A program made the position numbers and the translations under genes. From NCBI GenBank assembly GCA_943789505.1, contig CALSUJ010000001.1, forward strand, positions 558,001 through 622,000: DNA of 64,000 nt, written 5' to 3'. Below the pieces are notes generated by a model. That model saw only the letters and a program-made list of their open reading frames with translations. It had not been told where the DNA came from and searched no databases. This DNA is from an uncultured Flavobacteriales bacterium (GTDB lineage: Bacteria > Bacteroidota > Bacteroidia > Flavobacteriales > BACL11). This document shows, one piece after another, positions 19,069 through 26,330 of the stretch (positions are counted from its first letter, which is position 1; every line of letters begins with the position of its first letter).

Positions 19069-19096
19069 AAGCCGAGCATTTGCTCGGCTTTTTTGT
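19069..19096 (+). terminator. Intrinsic terminator of the nqr operon
   Basis: AGCCGAGC (from 19070) pairs with GCTCGGCT (19082-19089) around a short loop, followed by a run of six or more T. It lies 32 bases after the nqrF stop and is a textbook rho-independent terminator. Confidence 0.9.
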
Positions 19097-19128
19097 TTTA
19101 ATTTCGCTACTAATTTAAAAATAGGACT

Positions 19129-19545
19129 ATGATGAGATTAATGATTCTTTTACTGAGTATCCCTTTTGTAATGCAAGGACAGACTTCTATTAAGTGTACT
19201 ACTTCAGAGATTAATAAAAAATATTTTGAAGAGCATCCTGAAGCTAAAAAGGAAAGAGAGTGGTTGAATAAAAAATCAAGATTAGCTGAGTTAAATAAAA
19301 CAGCCGAGTTTACCTCTATTACTATCCCAATTGTATTTCATGTTAATGATGCTACAAATCCTCAGAAAGTAACTTTAGCTCAAGTACAATCAGCAGTAGT
19401 TATTTTAAATGAAGATTTTAATGGTTTGAATCCTGAGTTTAATAGTTTGCGTCCTGAATTTCAAAGTATTGCTTCAAGTCTTGAAATTAATTTTTGTTTG
19501 GCATCTATTGATCCTGATGGGAATTTTACTTTTCTTATTTTCTAA
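19129..19545 (+). pseudogene. N-terminal remnant of an M43-type (pappalysin-like) metalloprotease
   Basis: 138 residues with a signal peptide (MMRLMILLLSIPFVMQGQ). The sequence T-I-P-I-V-F-H-V-N-D, L-N-E-D-F-N-G-L-N, and S-S-L-E-I-N-F-C-L-A-S-I-D-P-D-G-N aligns by eye with the N-terminal part of the complete metalloprotease at 24429-26324 (T-I-P-V-V-V-H-I, E-I-D-F-C-L-A-T-T-D-P-N-G). After D-P-D-G-N (about 19524) it diverges and stops within seven codons. The catalytic HExxH region and T9SS tail are missing. It ends at the same place where a DUF1801 gene on the other strand is also cut, so a deletion or mis-join is likely. Confidence 0.7.
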
Positions 19546-19756
19546 TAAAAGGAAGTGGCAGCTCAGTTTTGCAGTGGTAGCCATCAGGATAAAGCGAGTG
19601 GGGAACTACCCAAGCAGGCATTCCGTATCCTAATTGCTCGGTAAAGCCATTTGGTAAATTTTTGCCAATTGTGCTGATTAGTTTTTGCATTACTGTTTTT
19701 CTCACTTCAGGAATATTCTCCAAATATTCTGAAATACTATTTGATTTAATTTTCAT
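19535..19756 (-). pseudogene. N-terminal part of a DUF1801-type protein
   Basis: 73 residues. The sequence E-Y-L-E-N-I-P-E-V-R-K near the start and Y-G-M-P-A-W-V-V-P-H-S-L-Y-P-D-G-Y-H-C, then L-P-L-P-F, are characteristic of small DUF1801 (YdhG/frataxin-like fold) cytoplasmic proteins, usually about 120-150 residues long. Here the frame ends right after P-L-P-F-I, so the C-terminal half is missing. It converges on, and overlaps by 11 bases, the truncated protease 19129-19545. The function of the family is uncertain. Confidence 0.65.
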
Positions 19757-19847
19757 TTCTCAAAGATAGTAAATCAGATTTTAGTAGGTAGTTTTAAGAT
19801 GTTAGATTTTTTTCAATTCTAATGTCTCAAATCTAATATCTATCAGT

Positions 19848-19855
19848 TATCTTTG
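19848..19855 (+). promoter_or_regulatory. -7 promoter element (TATCTTTG) of apbE
   Basis: TATCTTTG fits TAnnTTTG. The G lies 5 bases before the upstream ATG at 19861; if transcription starts about 6 bases after the G, as for the SRP RNA here, the mRNA is leaderless or nearly so. Confidence 0.45.
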
Positions 19856-19895
19856 CTCTAATGAAAAATGTTATCTATTTATTCGTCTTAGTTTT

Positions 19896-20861
19896 ATGTG
19901 CGTGTTCCAATCCTCTGATAATAAAATTTTAGTTGCAAATTCAGGAGAAACACAAGGGACTTATTATCATATTAAATACCTTTCTCCACAAGGGGAGAGT
20001 TTTCAATTTCAGATTGATAGTTTACTTACCGAGATTGATAGTTCAGTTTCTATTTACAAACCTTATTCTATTATTTCTAAGCTAAATGATGGTGAAGAAA
20101 TTAAAACAGATGAAATTTTTAATCTCGTTTATTTTGATGCTCTTCATGTAGGGAGAAATACGGAAGGTTTTTTTGATTGTACTGTGTCACCATTGGTGAA
20201 ATATTGGGGCTTCTATAACAATGACACGAATGAAGTTAAAGTAGATTCAGTTGCTATTCAGTCAATAATGAAAATGGTGGGAATAGATAAGATGACTTGG
20301 GAAGATAGTACAGTTGTATTAGCAGAAGGAGTAAAGCTTGATTTTAATGCAATTGCTCAAGGAACTTCAGTTGATTTGATAGCAATGCTACTTGAGGAAA
20401 AAGGAATATTTAATTACCTAATTGAAGTAGGAGGTGAGCTTAAAGCTAAAGGTGTAAATGCTGATGGGAATGTTTGGAGAGTAGGTATTGATAAGCCATC
20501 TGAAGAGATTGATTTTCAAAATCGTTTTCAGTTCATTCTAGATTTAAAAGACAAGGCTTTAGCTACATCAGGCAATTATCGCAAGTTTTATGTTAGGGAT
20601 GGAGTTAAGTATGCTCACACAATTAATCCTAAGACAGGTTTTCCTTCTCAAAATCGTTTGTTAAGTGTAACGGTTGTAACTAGCGATTGTTCGTTAGCTG
20701 ATGCTTATGCTACTGCTTTTATGGCAATGGGATTGAAAAAAACAAAGCAAATTATAAAGAATCTTGATGATGATATTGAAATATATATTGTTTATACCGA
20801 TAAAAATGGGGATTGGAAAGTATATATGAGCCCAGAAATGAAAAAGAGAATTGTTAATTAA
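19896..20861 (+). CDS. apbE: FAD:protein FMN transferase ApbE (lipoprotein signal frameshifted)
   Basis: ApbE transfers FMN from FAD onto the S-G-x-T threonine of NqrB and NqrC, on the periplasmic side. Seen: L-D-F-N-A-I-A-Q-G-T-S-V-D, E-V-G-G-E-L-K-A-K-G, A-T-S-G-N-Y-R-K-F-Y and A-H-T-I-N-P-K-T-G-F-P, all family signatures. The open frame starts at an internal ATG. A better start at 19861 encodes M-K-N-V-I-Y-L-F-V-L-V-L-C-A-C-S-N-P, a lipoprotein signal, but is one base out of frame; one extra base at about 19912-19918 would give C-S-N-P-S-D-N-K and join it. The likely true extent is 19861-20861. Placed just downstream of nqr, its substrate operon. Confidence 0.92.
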   Translation: MCVFQSSDNKILVANSGETQGTYYHIKYLSPQGESFQFQIDSLLTEIDSSVSIYKPYSIISKLNDGEEIKTDEIFNLVYFDALHVGRNTEGFFDCTVSPLVKYWGFYNNDTNEVKVDSVAIQSIMKMVGIDKMTWEDSTVVLAEGVKLDFNAIAQGTSVDLIAMLLEEKGIFNYLIEVGGELKAKGVNADGNVWRVGIDKPSEEIDFQNRFQFILDLKDKALATSGNYRKFYVRDGVKYAHTINPKTGFPSQNRLLSVTVVTSDCSLADAYATAFMAMGLKKTKQIIKNLDDDIEIYIVYTDKNGDWKVYMSPEMKKRIVN

Positions 20862-21061
20862 GCCTCTTCATTTTTACACTTTTCTTCAGCTGTAGCGCCA
20901 CATATTCCACAAGCTTCACCTTCTTTGTTTAAGAAAGGACTTTGGCTTGCACAAGTGCCTGAGAACTTTCCGTTTTTCTTTAAAAGAATTTTAATTCCAA
21001 TTCCTGCAAATACAAAAGCAAGCATAAAAACAGTAATGAAAAAGATGTGTGAAAAGCTCAT
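20858..21061 (-). CDS. NqrM-like Na+-NQR maturation membrane protein
   Basis: 67 residues from the ATG at 21061 (M-S-F-S-H-I-F-F-I-T); a longer start at 21088 is less likely. One N-terminal membrane helix (about 4-27) is followed by a small domain with four cysteines: C37 in S-G-T-C, C51 and C54 in A-C-G-I-C-G, and C62 in K-C-K-N. This is the layout of NqrM (one helix plus a cysteine cluster), which is needed to assemble the iron centre between NqrD and NqrE in Vibrio. The sequence differs from the gammaproteobacterial form. Converging on apbE with a 4-base overlap and close to nqr, it fits a Bacteroidota version of NqrM. Confidence 0.65.
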   Translation of the reverse strand: MSFSHIFFITVFMLAFVFAGIGIKILLKKNGKFSGTCASQSPFLNKEGEACGICGATAEEKCKNEEA

Positions 21062-21096
21062 TGTAATTAATTTGTAACAAAAATACACAAAAAGAA

Positions 21097-21126
21097 AGGG
21101 TTACTTAAATAGTAGCCCTTTTTTAT
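21097..21126 (-). terminator. Hairpin terminator after the Omp28-like gene
   Basis: AGGGTTACT (21097-21105) pairs with AGTAGCCCT (21111-21119) with one G-U pair. T-runs flank it on both strands, so it could work in either direction; the gene it best serves is the minus-strand one ending at 21144. Confidence 0.6.
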
Positions 21127-21143
21127 AATTTGCAAATAAATTA

Positions 21144-21893
21144 CTATTTAGCAATAGTAATTCTTTGAGTTGCAGTTCCTTTTTCAGTATTGATGTTTAG
21201 CATGTAAACTCCACTAGTTAAGCCGGAAACATTAATATTTTTAGCAGATTCAGCCGTTAAAACTAATTTACCATAGATATCATAAATTTCTAACGAGCTA
21301 TACATGCCCTTAATAATTAATACATCTTTTACTGGATTAGGGTAAACTGAAAGGTTTGAAATGTCTTCATTTATAGCAGTTGTTACACAAGCAGCAGCAC
21401 ATGCATTATAAGTAGAATAGGCTCCTTGTCCTGTTCCAGGATCTTGACAGTTTCCTGGACTAATACAATTCCAAGAATTTGGTGTGAATCCAGATAGCTC
21501 AACTTTAATTCCGTTTAATATTTCACCTGTAGCATTATCAATAATCATACCAACAACATGTACATTATTTTCATTTTGATTAGCTGGCAAAGTATGTGTG
21601 TAATTATGTGTATGTATTCCTCCAGCTGTTATGGTAGCAGGAAGGCTGCCAGTAGTTCCGTCAAAGCCTCCTAAAATCTCGCGAGCTACATGATCAAAAG
21701 TAACACTTACAGGATCGGAAGCTGCTGCCCAATCAAAACCTGATATAGGGCTTACCAGCGGCCCAGCTCCACCTCCAGAGTAATAGTTTGCTTGGCTATA
21801 TGGACCAACTACATCTTCTAGTATTACGGCATTAAAACGATAATCTCCAGATAGATTAGCAACAAATTCACCACTAAGATTAATATCAATCAT
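21144..21893 (-). CDS. Omp28-like T9SS protein, N-terminally truncated
   Basis: 249 residues. F-N-A-V-I-L-E-D, N-Y-Y-S-G-G-G-A-G-P-L-V-S-P-I-S-G-F-D-W, D-H-V-A-R-E-I-L-G-G-F-D-G and H-V-V-G-M-I-I-D-N-A-T-G-E-I match the C-terminal half of Omp28-related surface proteins. A cysteine module (N-S-W-N-C-I-S-P-G-N-C-Q-D-P-G-T-G-Q-G) follows, then a type A T9SS tail from S-V-Y-P-N-P-V (about residue 182). No signal peptide is present: the thioredoxin-like N-terminal half expected of the family is missing, and the frame upstream closes within a dozen codons at the mazG promoter. It is probably a 5'-deleted gene that cannot be exported. Confidence 0.75.
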   Translation of the reverse strand: MIDINLSGEFVANLSGDYRFNAVILEDVVGPYSQANYYSGGGAGPLVSPISGFDWAAASDPVSVTFDHVAREILGGFDGTTGSLPATITAGGIHTHNYTHTLPANQNENNVHVVGMIIDNATGEILNGIKVELSGFTPNSWNCISPGNCQDPGTGQGAYSTYNACAAACVTTAINEDISNLSVYPNPVKDVLIIKGMYSSLEIYDIYGKLVLTAESAKNINVSGLTSGVYMLNINTEKGTATQRITIAK

Positions 21894-21924
21894 ATGTAAA
21901 ATTACTATAAATGCTAGGAATATT

Positions 21925-21932
21925 TATGTTTG
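21925..21932 (+). promoter_or_regulatory. -7 promoter element (TATGTTTG) of mazG
   Basis: TATGTTTG matches TAnnTTTG, with the ATG 17 bases downstream of its G. No clear -33 element. Confidence 0.45.
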
Positions 21933-21949
21933 TAATACAATAAATAATT

Positions 21950-22726
21950 ATGGAAAACAAAACAAAAGCATTTGCTCGTTTGCTAACAATTATGGACGAG
22001 TTAAGGGAGCAATGTCCTTGGGACAAAAAGCAAACAATGGATAGTTTGCGCTACCTTACCATTGAGGAATTATATGAGCTTTCAGATGCTATTTTGGAGA
22101 AAGATATGGTAGATATAAAAAAAGAATTAGGGGATCTTCTTTTGCATATTGTCTTTTATGCTCGAATAGGAAGTGAGACAAATGATTTTGATATTGCTGA
22201 TGTTATAAATAGTGTATGTGATAAATTGGTGCATAGGCATCCTCATATTTATGGTGATGTAAAAGTGGCTAATGAAGAAGAAGTAAAAGCAAATTGGGAA
22301 AAATTAAAATTAAAGGAAGGAAATAAATCTGTTTTGGAGGGTGTGCCAAAATCCTTACCAGCAATTGTAAAGGCTTTTAGAATTCAAGAAAAAGTAAGAG
22401 GAATCGGTTTTGATTGGGATGATAAATCCCAGGTTTGGGATAAGGTATTAGAGGAGATAGAAGAGTTAAAGGTAGAGATTGAAAAAGGGGATAATGATAG
22501 AATAGAATCAGAATTTGGTGATGTGCTTTTTGCACTTACTAACTACGCTAGGTTTATTAATGTGAATCCTGAAGATGCTTTGGAGAGGACAAATAAAAGA
22601 TTTATAAAGCGTTTCCAAATAATGGAAAATAAAATAAAGGAAGAAGGAAAAGATATGTCTGAAATGAGTTTAATAGAGATGGATATTTATTGGGAGAAAG
22701 CAAAGAAAATCTATTTGAGTACATAA
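21950..22726 (+). CDS. mazG: Nucleoside triphosphate pyrophosphohydrolase MazG
   Basis: 258 residues, full length. MazG hydrolyses (d)NTPs to monophosphate and pyrophosphate, cleaning the nucleotide pool. The N-terminal domain shows L-R-E-Q-C-P-W-D-K-K-Q-T followed by E-E-L-Y-E-L and K-K-E-L-G-D-L-L-L-H, the metal-binding E-x-x-E and E-x-x-D pattern. The second domain repeats it (V-L-E-E-I-E-E-L-K, E-S-E-F-G-D-V-L-F-A-L). Cytoplasmic, monocistronic, with its own promoter. Confidence 0.96.
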   Translation: MENKTKAFARLLTIMDELREQCPWDKKQTMDSLRYLTIEELYELSDAILEKDMVDIKKELGDLLLHIVFYARIGSETNDFDIADVINSVCDKLVHRHPHIYGDVKVANEEEVKANWEKLKLKEGNKSVLEGVPKSLPAIVKAFRIQEKVRGIGFDWDDKSQVWDKVLEEIEELKVEIEKGDNDRIESEFGDVLFALTNYARFINVNPEDALERTNKRFIKRFQIMENKIKEEGKDMSEMSLIEMDIYWEKAKKIYLST

Positions 22727-22776
22727 GAATAAATTTAATCTTGGTTATATTTCAAACCCTTCTTTAGTGTTTTATT

Positions 22777-22784
22777 TATTTTTG
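22777..22784 (+). promoter_or_regulatory. -7 promoter element (TATTTTTG) before the arylsulfotransferase gene
   Basis: TATTTTTG fits TAnnTTTG, 31 bases before the ATG at 22816. No convincing -33 TTG. Confidence 0.35.
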
Positions 22785-22815
22785 AAAAATAAATTTTACC
22801 ACTCAAATAAAAAAA

Positions 22816-24324
22816 ATGAAAAACATACTATTTACTTTATTAGCACTTTTGATAGTTACATTAACAACTGCTCAAAATTTCAATGGATTTGCATTATATA
22901 ATGCACAGGGATCAAATACAACTTATTTGATAGATGAGAGTCAGCAGATAGCTCATACTTGGAATATGAATACTGAATGTAACTATACAGTTCAATTAAA
23001 GGAAAATGGCAACTTAATTAGAGGAACTAAAGGGAATACGAATGTCTTTAGCACTAGTAATATAGCTGCTGGGGCTGGTATGGTTCAAGAAATTGCACCA
23101 GATGGATCTATTGTATGGAGTTTTGATTATGCAAGTAGTGATTATGTTAGTCATCATGATTTAACATTAGTAGGTGATAATGTTTTGCTTACAGCTTACG
23201 AGAAAAAGAGCTCTACAGAGTTAAATGCAGCAGGATATAATAATGCAAGTTCTGAAAAATGGCCAACTCATTTTGTTGAGCTAGAAGCAGATGGTAATGG
23301 AGGAGCTACAATTGTTTGGGAATGGCATATTTGGGATCATATGTGTCAAGATACAGATCCTAGTAAACCCAATTATGTTGCAAATATTTCTGATAATCCT
23401 GAATTGATTGATATAAATATGTTGTCAGGTGGTAGTGGAGATTGGTTTCATGTAAATGGGGTAGATTATAATGAGGATTTAGATCAAATTGTTTTCTCAT
23501 CTCGTTTTGCATCAGAGATTTATATTATTGACCATAGTACCACATCTTTAGAAGCAGCTTCTCATTCTGGTGGTAATTCTGGAATGGGAGGAGATATTTT
23601 ATATAGATGGGGTAATCCTTCTAATTATGGAATCTCAGGAACTCAAGTGATAGTGAATGCTGTACATGATGCACGTTGGATTACTGATGATGGAAGGCCT
23701 AATGGAGGGTTTTTACAAGTATTTAATAATAGCGGAGTAAGTAATAATCAATCTGCAATTGATGGTATTGATGCTCCATGGGATGCCGCTACTAATTCTT
23801 ATTTAAGAACACCTGGACAAGCATTTGCTCCATCTTCTTATACAACAAGATATGAATGTGGCTATGGTTCTGCTTCTGGGCAATCTGCTTCTGATAGAAT
23901 GTCTAATGGAAACATATTTGTAAATGCTTCTGGAGGACAAGGAGGGGCTGGTGTGATGTATGAAGTTGATTCTATTGGTAATTTAATTTGGGGTCCATAT
24001 AATGCTAGCTCTGAAAAAGGCTTCAGATATGAATGTGATTATCCAGGAATCAAAGCTTTAGAATTATATATGAATACTTCTAATACATCTTGTTTTGATG
24101 CCACTGCAATTACAGAAAATGATGAAGTTGAAAATTTGGTTCTGTATCCAAATCCGGCATTAGATCATATAATTATTAATGATCAAGACTTAAAAGAGGT
24201 TTATAATGTCATGGGTGTTATGGTTATAAGTACTTTTGATACTAAGATAGATGTTAATCATTTATCTAGTGGAATTTATTATCTTAGAATAGCAAACAGA
24301 AACATAAAGTTTATTAAGAAATAA
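22816..24324 (+). CDS. Arylsulfotransferase (ASST)-family T9SS protein
   Basis: 502 residues with a signal peptide (cut after TTAQ). The body is an ASST-type six-bladed propeller: Q-E-I-A-P-D-G-S-I-V-W-S, S-H-H-D-L-T-L-V-G-D-N-V-L-L-T, D-W-F-H-V-N-G-V-D-Y-N and V-F-S-S-R-F-A-S-E-I-Y-I-I-D-H-S. Paired histidines resemble the catalytic positions of arylsulfate sulfotransferases, which move sulfate between phenols. A type A T9SS tail begins at V-L-Y-P-N-P-A near residue 441. It would act outside the cell or on its surface. Whether it is an active sulfotransferase cannot be told from the sequence. Confidence 0.85.
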   Translation: MKNILFTLLALLIVTLTTAQNFNGFALYNAQGSNTTYLIDESQQIAHTWNMNTECNYTVQLKENGNLIRGTKGNTNVFSTSNIAAGAGMVQEIAPDGSIVWSFDYASSDYVSHHDLTLVGDNVLLTAYEKKSSTELNAAGYNNASSEKWPTHFVELEADGNGGATIVWEWHIWDHMCQDTDPSKPNYVANISDNPELIDINMLSGGSGDWFHVNGVDYNEDLDQIVFSSRFASEIYIIDHSTTSLEAASHSGGNSGMGGDILYRWGNPSNYGISGTQVIVNAVHDARWITDDGRPNGGFLQVFNNSGVSNNQSAIDGIDAPWDAATNSYLRTPGQAFAPSSYTTRYECGYGSASGQSASDRMSNGNIFVNASGGQGGAGVMYEVDSIGNLIWGPYNASSEKGFRYECDYPGIKALELYMNTSNTSCFDATAITENDEVENLVLYPNPALDHIIINDQDLKEVYNVMGVMVISTFDTKIDVNHLSSGIYYLRIANRNIKFIKK

Positions 24325-24428
24325 CTTATGATTTTAGTTTAGGGTTTTCTCTGCTTAAATAAATTGAACACATAAGACTTGTTAATTTGTTTAAATAATA
24401 TACGGACAATTAACATTATTTTTACCTC

Positions 24429-26324
24429 ATGAAAAAATTAACATTAGCAATATTAATAACTTCTTCAATATTTGGCTATTCTCAAGAAAGATGTTCGACT
24501 GATATGTATACGGATTTATTAGAAGCAAAATATCCAGAATATGCTATTCAGAGGCAGAAAGTAAACTCTCAGACTCAAAAATGGATAAAGAATAATCCAA
24601 TTATTAGTAATAAAGCTATAATTACGATTCCTGTTGTAGTACATATTGTATGGAATACAGCTGCTGAAAATATTTCAGATGCACAAATATTTTCTCAAAT
24701 GGATGTTTTAAATGCTGATTTTAGACGAACAAATGTAGATGCTATTAATACTCCTTCTGTTTGGCAGAGTGTAGCTACAGATTCAGAAATTGATTTTTGT
24801 CTTGCTACTACTGACCCTAATGGCGTCGCTACAACTGGTATAACAAGAACACAAACATCTCAGACTTCTTTCTCTATTAATGGAAGTGATATGAAATCTT
24901 CATCAAGTGGAGGTATTGATCCTTGGGATCAGGATGATTATCTAAATATTTGGGTTTGTGACTTGTCAGGAGGTATACTTGGTTATGCAACGCCTCCTTC
25001 TAACTTTAATAACCCTGAAGATGGAGTTGTTATTGGATATAAATATTTTGGTACAATCGGTACTGTACAATCTCCATACAATAAAGGTAGAACAGCAACT
25101 CATGAAGTTGGTCATTGGTTAAATCTTGATCATATATGGGGTGGAGGTGGTAATTGTGGCAATGATAATGTTAGTGATACCCCTACTCAAGAAGAAGAAA
25201 ATTATTCATGTCCTAGTTTTCCTCATAATGCTAATAGTTGTAATACATCAAATTCTAGTGGAGATATGTTTATGAACTACATGGATTATACTAATGATGC
25301 TTGTATGAATATGTTTACTTCAGGGCAAAAAACAAGAATGATATCTGCTATAAATCAATATAGAAATAATCTATTAAGTCATAATTTATGTAGTGGAGTA
25401 GCCCCAAATGCTTCATGGAATTGTATTAATGGAGCCTGTGTTGATCCTGCTAACGGTAACGGTACATATAGTAATTATAATAATTGTGTAAATTCTTGTA
25501 ATTGTCTTGGAATATCATTGCCTTTATATGAGGGTTTTCAAAATAGTAGTTTGCCTGCAAATTGGATTATTGAAAATAGTGACGGTGATAAAACATGGGA
25601 GCTTACAAATGCTGCAGGATACAATAGTTCAGGATCTATATATATTAATAATGCTGATTATGGAGCAAACGGAGAATATGATGATCTTATCTCACCAACA
25701 TTAGACTTCTCATCTTTATCATCAGCCAGCCTAGAATTCGATTATGCTTACTCATTATGGACAGATCCAACATCATCTCAGGTGTGGTCGGATACATTAA
25801 TTATTTTAATATCTTCTGATTGTGGTGTTTCATGGCAGAATATATGGCAGAAAGCTGGTCTAGATTTAGTTACCACATCTCCAATATATAATGAGTTTAG
25901 CTGGTCACCTTCAGCTAATAATGATTGGAGTTCAGAGTTGATTAATCTAAATGCTTATATAAATCAAGAAGACGTTTTGATCAAGTTTAGAAATGTCAAT
26001 CAGTTTGAAAATAATTTATATTTAGATAATATCAATATAAAAAGTTCTCCTAATTCTGTAGAAGAAGTGATTATAGAGCATATTGTCTATCCAAATCCTA
26101 CTAATAGCTATGTCAATATAGAAATAACATCTTCTAAATTGAATGATATAGAACTTTATGTATCTAATTCTATAGGGCAAACAGTTTATAGTGAAACGAT
26201 TAATTCAAATGTAGAAAGAATTATCACTATAAATCTAAATGATTTGTCAGAAGGAATTTATTTTGTAAACTTAATTACAAATACTGGGGAATTGTATACA
26301 AAGCAAATATCTTATTTAAAATAA
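24429..26324 (+). CDS. M43 (pappalysin-like) zinc metalloprotease with T9SS tail
   Basis: 631 residues. Signal peptide; N-terminal propeptide-like region; catalytic domain with T-H-E-V-G-H-W-L-N-L-D-H (about 223-234, HExxHxxGxxH-like zinc site with Leu in place of Gly) and the Met-turn M-N-Y-M-D-Y near 281. Then a cysteine module (S-W-N-C-I-N-G-A-C-V-D-P, about 328-356) also found in the Omp28-like protein, a MAM/choice-of-anchor jellyroll (about 358-540), and a type A T9SS tail from V-Y-P-N-P-T. It is a secreted endopeptidase. A broken paralogue lies at 19129-19545. The next gene follows after 6 bases. Confidence 0.9.
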   Translation: MKKLTLAILITSSIFGYSQERCSTDMYTDLLEAKYPEYAIQRQKVNSQTQKWIKNNPIISNKAIITIPVVVHIVWNTAAENISDAQIFSQMDVLNADFRRTNVDAINTPSVWQSVATDSEIDFCLATTDPNGVATTGITRTQTSQTSFSINGSDMKSSSSGGIDPWDQDDYLNIWVCDLSGGILGYATPPSNFNNPEDGVVIGYKYFGTIGTVQSPYNKGRTATHEVGHWLNLDHIWGGGGNCGNDNVSDTPTQEEENYSCPSFPHNANSCNTSNSSGDMFMNYMDYTNDACMNMFTSGQKTRMISAINQYRNNLLSHNLCSGVAPNASWNCINGACVDPANGNGTYSNYNNCVNSCNCLGISLPLYEGFQNSSLPANWIIENSDGDKTWELTNAAGYNSSGSIYINNADYGANGEYDDLISPTLDFSSLSSASLEFDYAYSLWTDPTSSQVWSDTLIILISSDCGVSWQNIWQKAGLDLVTTSPIYNEFSWSPSANNDWSSELINLNAYINQEDVLIKFRNVNQFENNLYLDNINIKSSPNSVEEVIIEHIVYPNPTNSYVNIEITSSKLNDIELYVSNSIGQTVYSETINSNVERIITINLNDLSEGIYFVNLITNTGELYTKQISYLK

Positions 26325-26330
26325 ACTCCT

